Below are positions 1 through 9,720 of a stretch of 42,328 nucleotides of DNA, piece by piece. Position 1 is the first letter of the stretch; each line of letters starts with the position of its first letter. The stretch covers positions 1 to 42,328 of the forward strand of contig CANQQA010000022.1 in the NCBI GenBank assembly GCA_947625885.1, in the 5' to 3' direction. Origin of the DNA: an uncultured Bacteroidales bacterium (GTDB taxonomy: Bacteria > Bacteroidota > Bacteroidia > Bacteroidales > UBA11471). The notes beneath the pieces were generated by a model. It worked only from the letters and a program-made list of their open reading frames with translations. It was not told the DNA's origin and ran no database searches. The translations under genes were made by a program, and so were the position numbers.

Positions 1-114
1 AAATCTCAAAAATATTTTACTCAAATCTTTCTCGAAATTTACTCAAATCTCATTTGAAATTTACTCAAATCTTACTTAGAATTTACTCAAATCTGTTTCC
101 GATTTTACTCAAAA
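1..114. repeat. 22-bp-period tandem repeat array (minisatellite)
   Basis: A 13-base core, TTTACTCAAATCT, starts at 16, 38, 60 and 82 and in truncated form (TTTACTCAAAA) at 104. The tail of an earlier copy (AAATCT) sits at 1-6, so the spacing is exactly 22 bp through six copies. Between cores lie 9 more variable bases (7-15, 29-37, 51-59, 73-81, 95-103) that are A/T-rich, two of them ending GAAA. The array runs off the left edge, so its full size is unknown. Because 22 is not a multiple of three, it is not a coding repeat. It lies 5' of mfd. The period resembles minisatellites reported inside Bacteroidales MITEs, but no terminal inverted repeat is visible here. Confidence 0.9.
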
Positions 115-248
115 GTAAGTATGGGCAATCGTCTTTTACGTTCATTTTCTCTTTTATACATATATATCTTTCGTATTTGCAAGCGGCATTTACAGGAGGA
201 TTTTACGGAATTAACGGGACGGGAAGCGCGGGGAAACGGGAAAAAGTG

Positions 249-256
249 TATTTTTG
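249..256 (+). promoter_or_regulatory. -7 box (TATTTTTG) of mfd
   Basis: Exact match to the Bacteroidota -7 consensus TAnnTTTG, 16 bases upstream of the ATG at 273. No TTTG is found at the usual distance upstream, so the promoter is only half supported. A weaker candidate, TATCTTTC, lies at 165-172. Confidence 0.45.
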
Positions 257-272
257 CGGCAACTTTTCGGAT

Positions 273-3200
273 ATGGCAGAACTGCAATCGCTACATACGC
301 TTTTCTATACGCCGGCGCGGCAAGAGGCTGTGCGGCGCTTCCTCGCAGACAAACGGCTGCGGCGTATGCACCTCGCGGGGCTGCAAGGGTCGGCGGCGGC
401 ACTGCTGCTGGCAAGCCTCCCCGAAGCGGGCGCTACGACGCTGTTTATCGCCAACGACGCAGAGGAGGCGGGCTACCTCTACCACGACTTCATGCAGATA
501 CGCGGCGACGACAACGTACTGTTTTTTCCGTCGGGCTACAAACGCGCCCTGAAATACGGGCAAGCCGACCCCGCCGCCGAAATACTGCGTACCGACACGA
601 TAAACCGGCTGCGCCAAACCGACCGTCCGGCAATTGCAGTTACCTACCCCGAAGCGTTGTGCGAAAAGGTTGCCGACAACGAGGAGCTGCAAAAAAATAC
701 GTTGCGGATAGGGAAAAACGAAAAATGCGACCTGACTGCCATTGCCGACTTTCTGACGGAATACGGCTTCGAGCGGGTGGACTATGTGTATGAGCCCGGG
801 CAGTTCGCGCTGCGCGGCAGTATCATCGACGTCTATTCTTTTTCGTCCGACCTGCCCTACCGCATCGACACCTTCGGCGACGAGATAGAGAGCATACGGA
901 CGTTCAACATCGACACGCAGCTTTCGCAGGAGAGCGTCAATGAAATATTCATCATTCCCGACCTGCAAACGAGCAACGGCATATCGCTGCTGCAATTCGT
1001 CGCCCCCGACACGCTGCTGGCGGTGAAAGACCTCGCGTGGGTATTGGAGCGTATGCGGGGTGTGGCGGCGGATTCGATTTCGCCGCAGCTGCTTATCTCG
1101 GAAGAGGGCGACCTGCATGCCAAAGAGCGGCTTATCGACGTGGAGGGGTTCGCCCGCATGATTCCCGCCTTCAAACGCATCGACTACGGCACGAAGCCGT
1201 TCGACAAAAATCCCGACTGCACGCTGACGCTCGACTGCGCCCCGCAGCCGATTTACCACAAAAATTTCGACCTCGTCGGGCAGTCGTTTACCGAGCTGCT
1301 GCAAAAGGGGTACAAACTTTACATACTGAGCGACAGCGAGAAACAGACGCAGCGCATCGCCAACATCTTCGAGGACAAGGGCGAGGACATACCGTTCACG
1401 CCCGTGAAGAAAACGATACACGAAGGATTCATCGACCGCGAGGGGGGCAACTGCTTCTTCACCGACCACCAGCTGTTCGACCGCTACCACAAATACCAGC
1501 TGCGCAGCGACAAGGCGCGCTCGGGCAAACTGGCGCTTTCGCTGAAAGAGCTGCGGCAGTTCGAGGTGGGCGACTACATCGTGCATGTAGACCACGGCGT
1601 GGGCAAGTTCGGCGGACTGTTCCGCACCGAACTCAACGGCACGATGCAGGAGGTCATCAAACTCATCTACGCCAACGACGACATACTGTTCGTGAGCATT
1701 CATGCGCTGCACAAATTGGCGAAATACCGCGCCAAAGAGGGCGAGCCGCCCCGCATCAACAAACTGGGGTCGGGCGCGTGGGAGCGCATGAAGGAGAAGA
1801 CGAAGGGCAAGATGAAAGACATCGCCCGCGACCTCATCAAACTGTATGCCCGCCGGTGCGAGGAAAAGGGTTTTGCCTTTTCGCCCGACACTTTCATGCA
1901 GCACGAATTGGAGGCGTCGTTCATCTACGAAGATACGCCCGACCAACTGAAATCGACCGCCGAAGTAAAAGCCGACATGGAGCGCCCCCGCCCGATGGAC
2001 CGCCTCATCTGCGGCGACGTGGGTTTCGGAAAAACCGAAATAGCCATACGGGCGGCGTTCAAGGCGGCGTGCGACAACAAGCAGGTTGCCGTATTGGTGC
2101 CCACCACCGTACTGGCATTCCAGCACTATAAGACGTTCAGCGAACGGCTGAAAGAATTTCCCGTGAAAATCGCCTACCTGAGCCGCGCCCGCAGCACGGC
2201 ACAGATACGGGAGACACTGAACGGACTCGCCGACGGCAGCATCAACATCGTCATCGGCACGCACCGGCTGATAGGCAAAGATGTGAAATTCAAAGACCTC
2301 GGGCTGTTGATTATCGACGAGGAACAGAAATTCGGCGTGGCGGTGAAAGAGAAATTGAAACAACTGCGCACCAACATCGACACGCTTACCATGTCGGCAA
2401 CCCCCATACCGCGCACGCTGCAATTTTCACTAATGGGCGCGCGCGACCTCTCCGCCATCACCACGCCGCCGCCCAACCGCTACCCGATACAGACCGAAGT
2501 GCACAGTTTCAACGAGGAAATCATACGCGAAGCCATCGAATTCGAGTTAAGCCGCAGCGGACAGGTATTCATCATCAACAACCGCATACCGCAGCTCTAC
2601 GACCTCGAACAGCTCGTGCACAAATTAGTGCCCGACGCACGCACCGTCGTGGCGCACGGACAGATGAATCCCGAAGAGTTGGAACAAGCCATACTGGGAT
2701 TCGCCGACTACGAATACGACATACTCATCGGCACGACTATCATCGAATCGGGTATCGACATGCCGAACACCAATACTATCATCATCAACAACGCCCAGAA
2801 TTTCGGATTGAGCGAACTGCACCAACTGCGCGGTCGTGTGGGGCGCAGCAACAAAAAGGCGTTCTGCTACCTGCTCACGCCCCCGATGCGCTCGCTGACG
2901 GTCGATGCCCGCCGCCGGCTGCAAGCGATAGAGAGCTTTTCGGAGTTGGGCAGCGGCATACACATCGCCATGCAAGACCTCGACATACGGGGCGCGGGCA
3001 ACCTGCTGGGCGCGGAACAGAGCGGATTCATCGCCGACCTCGGCTACGAAACTTACCAAAAGATTTTGCGGGAAGCCGTGCAAGAACTGAAAGAAGATGA
3101 ATTTGCCGACCTCTACGCATCGGACGAAAGCGAAGAAAAAAATTTCACGAACGACTGCCAAATAGAATCGGATCTCGAACTCTTCTTCCCCGACGACTAT

Positions 3201-3611
3201 ATACCGGGAGCGTCGGAACGCATATCGCTCTATCAGGAACTCGACAACATGGAGAAAGAGAGCGACATACACGCTTTTGCCGAACGGCTGCGCGACCGCT
3301 TCGGACGCATTCCGCCCGAAGGCGAGGAGTTGATACGGGTCGTTACGCTGCGCCGCATGGCAAAACAGCTGGGCATGGAAAAAATCGTGCTGAAACAGGG
3401 CAAGATGATTCTCTATTTCGTTTCCGACGAACATACGCACTATTTCCGGTCGGCGACTTTCGGCAAGGTGCTCGCCTACCTGCAAAAATATCCTCGCCGC
3501 TGCCAGCTGCGCGAAATCAGGGGGAAGCGTTCGATGGTCGTCGCACAGGTGGATTCGGTGTTGCGGGGCGTCGAGGTGTTGCAGGAAATTCTCGACTCGG
3601 AAGCGGTATGA
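273..3611 (+). CDS. mfd: Transcription-repair coupling factor Mfd
   Basis: An 1112-residue ATP-dependent DNA translocase that removes RNA polymerase stalled at lesions and recruits UvrA for nucleotide excision repair. The N-terminal third is the UvrB-like module. A CarD-like RNA-polymerase-interacting domain follows (around FEVGDYIVHVDHGVGKF). Next is an SF2 helicase core with Walker A GDVGFGKTE, a DEEQ box, MSATPIPRTLQ and the RGRVGRS motif, then the TRCF C-terminal domain. The open frame extends upstream to base 54, but that stretch is translated repeat array and low-complexity leader. The ATG at 273 gives the family's usual length and follows a -7 box. It is a single gene with no obvious operon partner. 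Confidence 0.97.
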   Translation: MAELQSLHTLFYTPARQEAVRRFLADKRLRRMHLAGLQGSAAALLLASLPEAGATTLFIANDAEEAGYLYHDFMQIRGDDNVLFFPSGYKRALKYGQADPAAEILRTDTINRLRQTDRPAIAVTYPEALCEKVADNEELQKNTLRIGKNEKCDLTAIADFLTEYGFERVDYVYEPGQFALRGSIIDVYSFSSDLPYRIDTFGDEIESIRTFNIDTQLSQESVNEIFIIPDLQTSNGISLLQFVAPDTLLAVKDLAWVLERMRGVAADSISPQLLISEEGDLHAKERLIDVEGFARMIPAFKRIDYGTKPFDKNPDCTLTLDCAPQPIYHKNFDLVGQSFTELLQKGYKLYILSDSEKQTQRIANIFEDKGEDIPFTPVKKTIHEGFIDREGGNCFFTDHQLFDRYHKYQLRSDKARSGKLALSLKELRQFEVGDYIVHVDHGVGKFGGLFRTELNGTMQEVIKLIYANDDILFVSIHALHKLAKYRAKEGEPPRINKLGSGAWERMKEKTKGKMKDIARDLIKLYARRCEEKGFAFSPDTFMQHELEASFIYEDTPDQLKSTAEVKADMERPRPMDRLICGDVGFGKTEIAIRAAFKAACDNKQVAVLVPTTVLAFQHYKTFSERLKEFPVKIAYLSRARSTAQIRETLNGLADGSINIVIGTHRLIGKDVKFKDLGLLIIDEEQKFGVAVKEKLKQLRTNIDTLTMSATPIPRTLQFSLMGARDLSAITTPPPNRYPIQTEVHSFNEEIIREAIEFELSRSGQVFIINNRIPQLYDLEQLVHKLVPDARTVVAHGQMNPEELEQAILGFADYEYDILIGTTIIESGIDMPNTNTIIINNAQNFGLSELHQLRGRVGRSNKKAFCYLLTPPMRSLTVDARRRLQAIESFSELGSGIHIAMQDLDIRGAGNLLGAEQSGFIADLGYETYQKILREAVQELKEDEFADLYASDESEEKNFTNDCQIESDLELFFPDDYIPGASERISLYQELDNMEKESDIHAFAERLRDRFGRIPPEGEELIRVVTLRRMAKQLGMEKIVLKQGKMILYFVSDEHTHYFRSATFGKVLAYLQKYPRRCQLREIRGKRSMVVAQVDSVLRGVEVLQEILDSEAV

Positions 3612-3691
3612 TGCCACACTGCATTTTTACGCAAGAAATGCAAAAAAGAAAGAAAACGCCCGATTCATATCGACATTTCCAAAGTTTATCG

Positions 3692-3699
3692 TATTTTTG
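3692..3699 (+). promoter_or_regulatory. -7 box (TATTTTTG) of the C1 peptidase gene
   Basis: Exact TAnnTTTG match. The expected transcription start, near 3706, coincides with an upstream in-frame ATG, which argues for the ATG at 3757 as the real start. No clear -33 TTTG is seen. Confidence 0.5.
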
Positions 3700-3756
3700 T
3701 GGAAAATGAATATTTCGGAAACACGCAAAAAATTCCATCACCATAAATATTGTCAT

Positions 3757-4965
3757 ATGAAAAAATTTCTGCTTTCACTCGTTTTCAGCGGTCTCGTATG
3801 CACTGCCATAGCACAGGAGCCTGCGAAAGAGGAAGAAAAAGGGTATCGGTTCACCGACCAAAAAGTGATACCGACCAACGCTATCAAAAACCAGTATCGC
3901 AGCGGTACGTGCTGGTGCTACTCCACGTGTTCGTTTCTCGAAGATGAAATACGTCGTGCAGGAGGTGGAGAAATCGACCTCGCCGAGATGTGGCTCGTGC
4001 GAAACATCTATTTCGAGAAAGCCGTAAAATACGTGCGTCTGCACGGGCATTTGAATTTCGCCGTAGGCGGCGCCGCCCACGATGTTACCAACGGCATACG
4101 CGATTACGGTATCGTGCCCGAAGAGGTATATCCGGGATTGAACTACGGAACGGAGCTTCCGGAGTTTAACGAAATCGACGCCGTGCTGAAAGCCTATGTC
4201 GATGCCGTCATCAACACGGCAGACCGCACGGGCGGAAAACTGACGACGGCGTGGCAGACGGGTCTGAACAGCATTCTCGATGCCTACTTCGGCGTGCGTC
4301 CCGAAAAATTCACCTATAACGGAAAAGAATACACGCCGCAATCGTTTGCCGCCTCACTGCCCATCAAAATGGACGACTACGTGGATATTACCTCCTACAC
4401 GCACCACCCGTTTTACGCACCTTTCGTCTTAGAACTACCCGACAACTGGGCGTGGGGCGTAAGCTACAACGTGCCGCTGGACGAAATGATGACAATCATC
4501 GACTATGCGCTTGACAACGATTATACGATAGCATGGGGCAGCGACGTTACGGAAAAAGGATTCAGCCGCTCGCTCGCCGTCGCTATCGTGCCCGAAGTCG
4601 ACTTGTCGAGCATGGAAGGCACCGACGCCGCCCGCTGGGGCGACCTCTCTCCTGCCGAACGGGACAAGATGCTCTACAAATTCGACAAACCCGGCAAAGA
4701 AAAAGTCATCACGCAGGAGATGCGACAAACGGCTTTCGACAACTATGAGACCACCGACGACCACGGCATGGTAATCATCGGTACGGCTACCGACCAAAAC
4801 GGTACACCGTATTACAAGGTGAAAAATTCGTGGGGCGTAACGGCGTCGCCGTACGACGGTTATTACTACTTCTCCCGTCCGTTCGTGGCATACAAAACCA
4901 TGTCGTTCATGGTAAACAAAAATGCCATTCCCAAAGATATACGGAAGAAACTCGGACTGAAATAA
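3757..4965 (+). CDS. Secreted C1B (bleomycin-hydrolase/PepC-like) cysteine peptidase
   Basis: A 402-residue papain-fold peptidase of the bleomycin hydrolase type, a group that usually acts as an aminopeptidase. The catalytic triad is visible: Cys about residue 52 in SGTCWCYS, His about 336 in DDHGM, and Asn about 357 in KVKNSWG. The chosen start gives a clean signal peptide (MKKFLLSLVFSGLVCTAIAQ), so it probably acts in the periplasm or outside, unlike cytoplasmic PepC. The open frame begins 20 codons earlier, but those residues would precede the signal peptide and sit at or before the likely transcription start. It stands alone, followed by a strong bidirectional terminator. Confidence 0.9.
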   Translation: MKKFLLSLVFSGLVCTAIAQEPAKEEEKGYRFTDQKVIPTNAIKNQYRSGTCWCYSTCSFLEDEIRRAGGGEIDLAEMWLVRNIYFEKAVKYVRLHGHLNFAVGGAAHDVTNGIRDYGIVPEEVYPGLNYGTELPEFNEIDAVLKAYVDAVINTADRTGGKLTTAWQTGLNSILDAYFGVRPEKFTYNGKEYTPQSFAASLPIKMDDYVDITSYTHHPFYAPFVLELPDNWAWGVSYNVPLDEMMTIIDYALDNDYTIAWGSDVTEKGFSRSLAVAIVPEVDLSSMEGTDAARWGDLSPAERDKMLYKFDKPGKEKVITQEMRQTAFDNYETTDDHGMVIIGTATDQNGTPYYKVKNSWGVTASPYDGYYYFSRPFVAYKTMSFMVNKNAIPKDIRKKLGLK

Positions 4966-4981
4966 TCCCGACACATCAAAT

Positions 4982-5012
4982 AAAAAAGCTCCCGTTTTGC
5001 GGGAGCTTTTTT
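4982..5012. terminator. Bidirectional rho-independent terminator
   Basis: A 7-bp stem GCTCCCG (4988-4994) / CGGGAGC (5000-5006) is flanked by six A and six T, which lengthen it. It lies between two convergent genes (peptidase + and serine palmitoyltransferase -) and can serve both. Confidence 0.9.
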
Positions 5013-5032
5013 GTTGTCTTACGGAATCGGTC

Positions 5033-6223
5033 TTACCGGATAACCCCGTAATGTTTGAAACATTTTTCGATTTTTTCAAGGGCATAATCGACCTGTTTTT
5101 TCGTGTGGGTAGCCATCAGCGAGAACCGTATCAAGGTGTCTTCGGAGGGCACGGCGGGCGAAACGACGGGATTGACGAAAATACCTTCCTCAAACAAGTC
5201 GCGAGTTATCATGAAAGTGGTGGTGTTGTCGCGGATAAAGAGCGGAATGATAGGTGTCGAAGTGTTGCCTATCTCGCAGCCGATGCGACGGAAACCGTCG
5301 AGGGCGTAGCGGGTAACGTCCCAAAGATTCTGAATGCGCTCGGGTTCGCTCTCGATAATGTCGAGCGCAGCCCCTACGGCGGCGGTGGAAGCCGGCGTGA
5401 TGCTTGCACTGAATATGTAGGAACGGGAGTTGTGCCGCAGGTAGTTGGCGGTAACGGAATCGGTGGCGATGAAACCGCCGAGCGATGCAAACGATTTGCT
5501 GAACGTACCCATGATGCAATCGACATCATCGGTTACGCCGAGCTGGTTGCACACCCCGCGCCCCTGCTTGCCGAATACGCCGAGCCCGTGTGCCTCATCG
5601 ACATATACCGACGCATTGTATTTTTTCGCCAGTGCCGTAATGGCAGGAAGGTCGGCTACGTCGCCCTCCATGCTGTACACGCTCTCTACGACTATCAGTT
5701 TGATGGCGTCTTCTTTACACGATTTCAGCACTTTTTCGAGCGACTCCATATCGTTGTGTTTGAATTTCAACGGATTGGAGAAACTGAGCCGCCGACCCTC
5801 GATGATGGATGCATGGTCGCGTTCGTCCCATATCAAACAATCGTCCCGACCGGTAAGGCACGAGACGACTCCCATATTCACCTGAAAGCCGGTGGAATAT
5901 ATAATGGCTTCTTCCTTTCCGATGAAACGCGCCAAGCGGTTTTCCAGCTCGACATGAATATCGAGCGTACCGTTGAGAAAACGGGAACCGGCACAACCGG
6001 TACCGTATTTCTTTATGGCGGCAATGGCGGCTTCTTTGATTTTGGGGTGATTGGTAAGTCCCAAATAACTGTTCGATCCGAACATGAGGACTTTTTTTCC
6101 GTTAATCAGCACTTCCGTGTCCTGATCGCTTTCTATCTTACGAAAATAAGGATATACCCCCATGGCTTTCGCTTTCTGCGGAGCATCATATTTCGCAAGT
6201 TTTTCCTGCAAAGGTTTCATCAT
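5033..6223 (-). CDS. spt: Serine palmitoyltransferase (alpha-oxoamine synthase)
   Basis: A 396-residue PLP-dependent fold-type I enzyme that condenses serine with an acyl-CoA to 3-ketosphinganine, the first step of sphingolipid synthesis, a hallmark of Bacteroidales. Visible motifs: ERDHASI (substrate-side His), DEAHGLGVFG, and TFSKSFASLGG with the Schiff-base Lys at about residue 243. Alternatives within the family are 8-amino-7-oxononanoate synthase and 2-amino-3-ketobutyrate ligase; the isolated context and overall match to Bacteroides SPT favour SPT. The longest frame starts at 6274, but the -7 box at 6262-6269 lies inside that extension, so the start at 6223 (MMKPLQEKL) is preferred. Confidence 0.88.
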   Translation of the reverse strand: MMKPLQEKLAKYDAPQKAKAMGVYPYFRKIESDQDTEVLINGKKVLMFGSNSYLGLTNHPKIKEAAIAAIKKYGTGCAGSRFLNGTLDIHVELENRLARFIGKEEAIIYSTGFQVNMGVVSCLTGRDDCLIWDERDHASIIEGRRLSFSNPLKFKHNDMESLEKVLKSCKEDAIKLIVVESVYSMEGDVADLPAITALAKKYNASVYVDEAHGLGVFGKQGRGVCNQLGVTDDVDCIMGTFSKSFASLGGFIATDSVTANYLRHNSRSYIFSASITPASTAAVGAALDIIESEPERIQNLWDVTRYALDGFRRIGCEIGNTSTPIIPLFIRDNTTTFMITRDLFEEGIFVNPVVSPAVPSEDTLIRFSLMATHTKKQVDYALEKIEKCFKHYGVIR

Positions 6224-6261
6224 ATTGCACAATACTTTTTTAGTATTTCTATCAGAAAGGG

Positions 6262-6269
6262 CAAAAGTA
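6262..6269 (-). promoter_or_regulatory. -7 box (TACTTTTG) of the spt gene
   Basis: Exact TAnnTTTG on the minus strand. A TTTG lies 16 bp upstream (6286-6289), a little short of the usual spacing. Its position decides the start codon of the downstream gene. Confidence 0.6.
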
Positions 6270-6449
6270 GACATTTTATTTCAAACAAATGACTTTTTTT
6301 TATGATTTCTTTCAACAATCGTGAAATTCTTTACCGGAAAAACGGCAAGCGTAAATTAACCGTCATATTATTTCTCCGTTTGAAAAAAAAGTGCGTACTT
6401 TGTAACTTTTAAGAGCGACTTTTGTCTTTACGAAACCGAAAAAACAGTT

Positions 6450-7511
6450 ATGGAGTTTTCCGCCAAAGAGATAGCACAATTCCTACACGGCAAGGTGATA
6501 GGCAATGAAAATGTACGCGTAAGCAACCTGTCGAAGATAGAAGAAGGTGCGCCCGACTCGCTGACGTTTCTCGCCAATCCCAAATATACGCCGCATATCT
6601 ATACGACCCGTGCAGGCATCGTTTTGGTAAACCGTGGCTTCAAACCCGAAGGCGAAATAAAAGCGACGCTTATCGAGGTCGATGACGCCTATGCCTGTCT
6701 GGCTTTGCTGCTGAATATGGTAGAACAAGCCCGCCCCGAAAAAAAAGGCATCGAAAAAAATGTGCATATTGCTGCGTCGGCAAAACTTTCCGAATCGGTA
6801 TATATAGGAGAATTTGCCTACATCGACGAACATGCTGTGCTGGGCGAAGGGTGTAAAATCTATCCCCAAGCCTACATCGGCGAGAACGTAAAAATCGGCA
6901 CCGACACCATTATCTACCCGGGTGTAAAAATATACCGCGACTGCGTGATAGGCGCACATTGCATCATACACGCAGGAGCAGTGATAGGCGCCGACGGATT
7001 CGGATTTGCCCCTCACGACGGGAGATATGAAAAGATAGCCCAAATCGGAAACGTAGTTATCGAAGACGACGTGGAAGTGGGCGCCAATACGACCATCGAC
7101 CGTGCGACCATGGGTTCGACCGTCGTACATCGGGGAACAAAACTCGACAACCTCATACAGATAGCCCACAACGTAGAAGTGGGCGAACATACTGTCATGG
7201 CGGCACAAGTGGGCGTGGCAGGCTCCACAAAAATAGGAAGCCACTGCATGGTAGGCGGACAGGTGGGTTTTGCCGGACACATCACCGTGGGCGACCGATC
7301 GAATTTCGGAGCGCAATCGGGCGTACCCAATCATGTCGAAGCGGGCAGCAACCTGCTGGGCACTCCGGCAATACCGGCACGGGAATTTGCCCGCATGAGC
7401 GTATTGATGCGAAGATTGCCCGAATTGAACCAGACTATCAAAGAGCTGCAAAAAGAGGTGGCAGCCCTCAAACAACAATTATCGAAAAAAACAGGAAACG
7501 ACAACGCATAA
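6450..7511 (+). CDS. lpxD: UDP-3-O-acylglucosamine N-acyltransferase LpxD
   Basis: A 353-residue left-handed beta-helix acyltransferase that adds the N-linked 3-hydroxyacyl chain to UDP-3-O-acylglucosamine, step three of lipid A synthesis in the cytoplasm. The N-terminal 100 residues form the LpxD uridine-binding domain ([16 protein letters not shown]). The middle is a run of hexapeptide repeats, with the catalytic His expected in the [10 protein letters not shown] region. The C-terminal helix is rich in K, E and Q. It is first of a tight lpxD-lpxC/fabZ-lpxA operon, with a 10-base gap to the next gene. A TACTTTG near 6396 may be a degenerate -7 box. Confidence 0.96.
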   Translation: MEFSAKEIAQFLHGKVIGNENVRVSNLSKIEEGAPDSLTFLANPKYTPHIYTTRAGIVLVNRGFKPEGEIKATLIEVDDAYACLALLLNMVEQARPEKKGIEKNVHIAASAKLSESVYIGEFAYIDEHAVLGEGCKIYPQAYIGENVKIGTDTIIYPGVKIYRDCVIGAHCIIHAGAVIGADGFGFAPHDGRYEKIAQIGNVVIEDDVEVGANTTIDRATMGSTVVHRGTKLDNLIQIAHNVEVGEHTVMAAQVGVAGSTKIGSHCMVGGQVGFAGHITVGDRSNFGAQSGVPNHVEAGSNLLGTPAIPAREFARMSVLMRRLPELNQTIKELQKEVAALKQQLSKKTGNDNA

Positions 7512-7521
7512 AGCAAACGAA

Positions 7522-8904
7522 ATGAAACAACAGACACTCAAAGGGAGCTTCACCCTGCAAGGCAAGGGATTGCATACCGGACTCGATATAGAAATCACCT
7601 TTCTGCCTGCACCCGAAAATCACGGATACAAAATACAACGCATCGACCTCGAAGGACAGCCCGTCATCGACGCCGTAGCCGAAAACGTAACGGCAACGCA
7701 GCGCGGCACCGTACTGGGAAAACAGAACGTATCGGTAAGCACTATCGAACACGCCATGGCGGCTCTCTACGCTTTGGAAATAGACAACTGCCTGATACAG
7801 GTGAATGCGCCCGAATTTCCCATTCTCGACGGCAGCGCCCGCATCTATGTGGAAAATATCGAACGGGTGGGCATCGAAGAACAAAACGCCGAAAAAGATT
7901 ACTACATTATCCGCAACAAGATAGAGGTAACCGACGAAGAGACGGGCGCCACCATTATGGCACTGCCCGACGACCATTTCAGCGTCAGCACCATGGTGCT
8001 TTTCGATTCGCCCATTCTCAATTACCAATATGCAAGTCTGGAAGATATGAAATGCTTTGCCGATGAAATAGCGTCGGCGCGCACATTCGTATTCGTCCGC
8101 GAAATAGAACAATTGCTGAAAAACAACCTGATAAAGGGCGGCGACCTCGACAACGCCATTGTCATCTACGACCAAAAAATCGAACAGCCGGAGTTTGACC
8201 GCATTGCCGACCTGATGGGGGCACAGCATCGCGATGCCAATAAGCTGGGCTTCATCAGCAACCGTCCGCTGGCATTCAAAAACGAGCCGGCACGCCACAA
8301 ACTGCTCGATGTACTCGGCGATATGGCACTCATCGGACGACCGATAAAGGGTCGCATCATCGCCACCCGTCCGGGACATAAAATCAACAGCCGATTTACG
8401 CACTTGATTCGCAAAGAGATAAAACGGCAGGAAATACAAGCTCCGCTGTACGACCCCAACAAGGCGCCGGTGATGGACGTAAACCGCATCAAAGAGCTGC
8501 TCCCGCACCGCTACCCGATGCTGTTGGTGGACAAAATCATCGAAATGGGGAAAAATCATATCGTCGGCATCAAAAACTTTACCAGCAACGAGCCGTTTTT
8601 CCAAGGACACTTCCCGCAGGAACCGGTCGTGCCGGGCGTGCTGCTCATCGAAGCCATGGCACAGACGGGCGGTCTGCTGACCCTCAACTCGGTCGACGAC
8701 CCCGCTTCCTACTCGACCTATTTCCTGAAAATAGACAATGTAAAATTCCGCCAGAAAGTGGTGCCGGGCGATACCGCCATATTCCACGTATCGTACATGA
8801 CGGAAATGCGACGCGGCTGCGCCTATATGAAAGGGTACGCTTTCGTGGGCGACAAGATAACGACCGAAGTAGAGTTCATGGCACAAATCGTCAAAAACAA
8901 ATAA
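7522..8904 (+). CDS. lpxC/fabZ: Bifunctional LpxC deacetylase / FabZ dehydratase fusion
   Basis: A 460-residue fusion. Residues 1 to about 300 are LpxC, the zinc-dependent UDP-3-O-acyl-GlcNAc deacetylase and committed step of lipid A synthesis. Its signs are KGLHTG, the zinc-site His in STIEHAMAAL, and HKLLDVLGD. Residues about 315-460 are FabZ, the hot-dog-fold 3-hydroxyacyl-ACP dehydratase, with LLPHRYPMLLVDKI and the catalytic HFPQEPVVPGVLLIEAMAQ. The fusion is a known Bacteroidota arrangement. It couples the two enzymes that compete for the 3-hydroxyacyl-ACP pool feeding lipid A or membrane fatty acids. The frame is continuous with no break at the linker. Confidence 0.97.
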   Translation: MKQQTLKGSFTLQGKGLHTGLDIEITFLPAPENHGYKIQRIDLEGQPVIDAVAENVTATQRGTVLGKQNVSVSTIEHAMAALYALEIDNCLIQVNAPEFPILDGSARIYVENIERVGIEEQNAEKDYYIIRNKIEVTDEETGATIMALPDDHFSVSTMVLFDSPILNYQYASLEDMKCFADEIASARTFVFVREIEQLLKNNLIKGGDLDNAIVIYDQKIEQPEFDRIADLMGAQHRDANKLGFISNRPLAFKNEPARHKLLDVLGDMALIGRPIKGRIIATRPGHKINSRFTHLIRKEIKRQEIQAPLYDPNKAPVMDVNRIKELLPHRYPMLLVDKIIEMGKNHIVGIKNFTSNEPFFQGHFPQEPVVPGVLLIEAMAQTGGLLTLNSVDDPASYSTYFLKIDNVKFRQKVVPGDTAIFHVSYMTEMRRGCAYMKGYAFVGDKITTEVEFMAQIVKNK

Positions 8905-8926
8905 AACGCACAAAACCTAAACTGAT

Positions 8927-9700
8927 ATGCAACACCCATCAGCTTGTATCCACCCCGAAGCCCGCATCGGAAAAAATGTAGAAATAGGACCTTTCGTTAC
9001 CATAGATAAAAACGTCGTCATCGGCGACGGCACGTGCATCATGTCGAACGCCACGATATTGAGCGGAGCACGCATCGGGAAAAATTGCAAGATATTCCCG
9101 GGTGCCGTCGTTTCCGCCATACCGCAAGATCTCAAATTCAAAGGCGAAGAAACGACTGCCGAGATAGGCGACAACACCACCCTGCGCGAGTGCGTAACGG
9201 TGAATCGCGGCACGGCATCAAAAGGGAAAACCGTCATCGGCAGCAACTGCCTGCTTATGGCATACGTGCATATAGCTCACGATTGCGTGCTGGGCAACAA
9301 TATCATCATATCGAACGCCACGCAGATTGGCGGCGAAGTGGTCATCGACGACTACGCCATCATCAGCGGCGGGGTGCTGTGCCACCAGTTCACCCGCATC
9401 GGCAAACACGTCATGGTGCAGGGCGGCTCGCAAATCAACAAAGACATTCCGCCATACGCCACGATAGGGCACACGCCCATCACCTTTGCCGGCATCAACG
9501 TCGTGGGATTGCGCCGCCGCAATTTCAGCGAGGAAACCATCGCTCTGATACAGGAGGTGTACCGCTGCATCTATATGAAGGGCATGAACACGACAGATGC
9601 CCTGAAATATATCGAAGAAAACATTCCCGCCACCCCCGAACGCGACGAAATTCTGCAATTCGTCCGCGCGTCGGAGCGGGGTATCGTCAAGGGTAAATAA
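8927..9700 (+). CDS. lpxA: UDP-N-acetylglucosamine acyltransferase LpxA
   Basis: A 257-residue hexapeptide-repeat trimeric acyltransferase that puts the first 3-hydroxyacyl chain on UDP-GlcNAc. N-terminal hexad repeats run from ACIHPEARIGKNVEIG to about residue 185. The catalytic His is expected in YVHIAHDCVLGNN, and the C-terminal helical domain follows GLRRRNFSEET. Length matches the family (about 255-262). It lies 22 bases after lpxC/fabZ, so the acyltransferase and the deacetylase are co-transcribed. Confidence 0.97.
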   Translation: MQHPSACIHPEARIGKNVEIGPFVTIDKNVVIGDGTCIMSNATILSGARIGKNCKIFPGAVVSAIPQDLKFKGEETTAEIGDNTTLRECVTVNRGTASKGKTVIGSNCLLMAYVHIAHDCVLGNNIIISNATQIGGEVVIDDYAIISGGVLCHQFTRIGKHVMVQGGSQINKDIPPYATIGHTPITFAGINVVGLRRRNFSEETIALIQEVYRCIYMKGMNTTDALKYIEENIPATPERDEILQFVRASERGIVKGK

Positions 9701-9720
9701 ATCCATAAAAACAGAAAAAC

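Noticed and set aside
1-114. CRISPR array
   Set aside because: The conserved part is 13 bp and the variable part only 9 bp, far below CRISPR repeat and spacer sizes, and no cas genes are present.
54-272. N-terminal extension of Mfd
   Set aside because: It translates the repeat array and AT-rich leader; an exact -7 box lies within it and the remaining 1112 residues match the family length.
291-2423. Long minus-strand open frame (710 codons) opposite mfd
   Set aside because: A shadow of the real gene caused by codon bias; composition is rich in Arg, His and Val with no recognisable domain.
3620-3650. Terminator of mfd
   Set aside because: A short GCATTT/AAATGC hairpin exists but it is followed by A, not T, on the coding strand, so it does not look like a rho-independent terminator.
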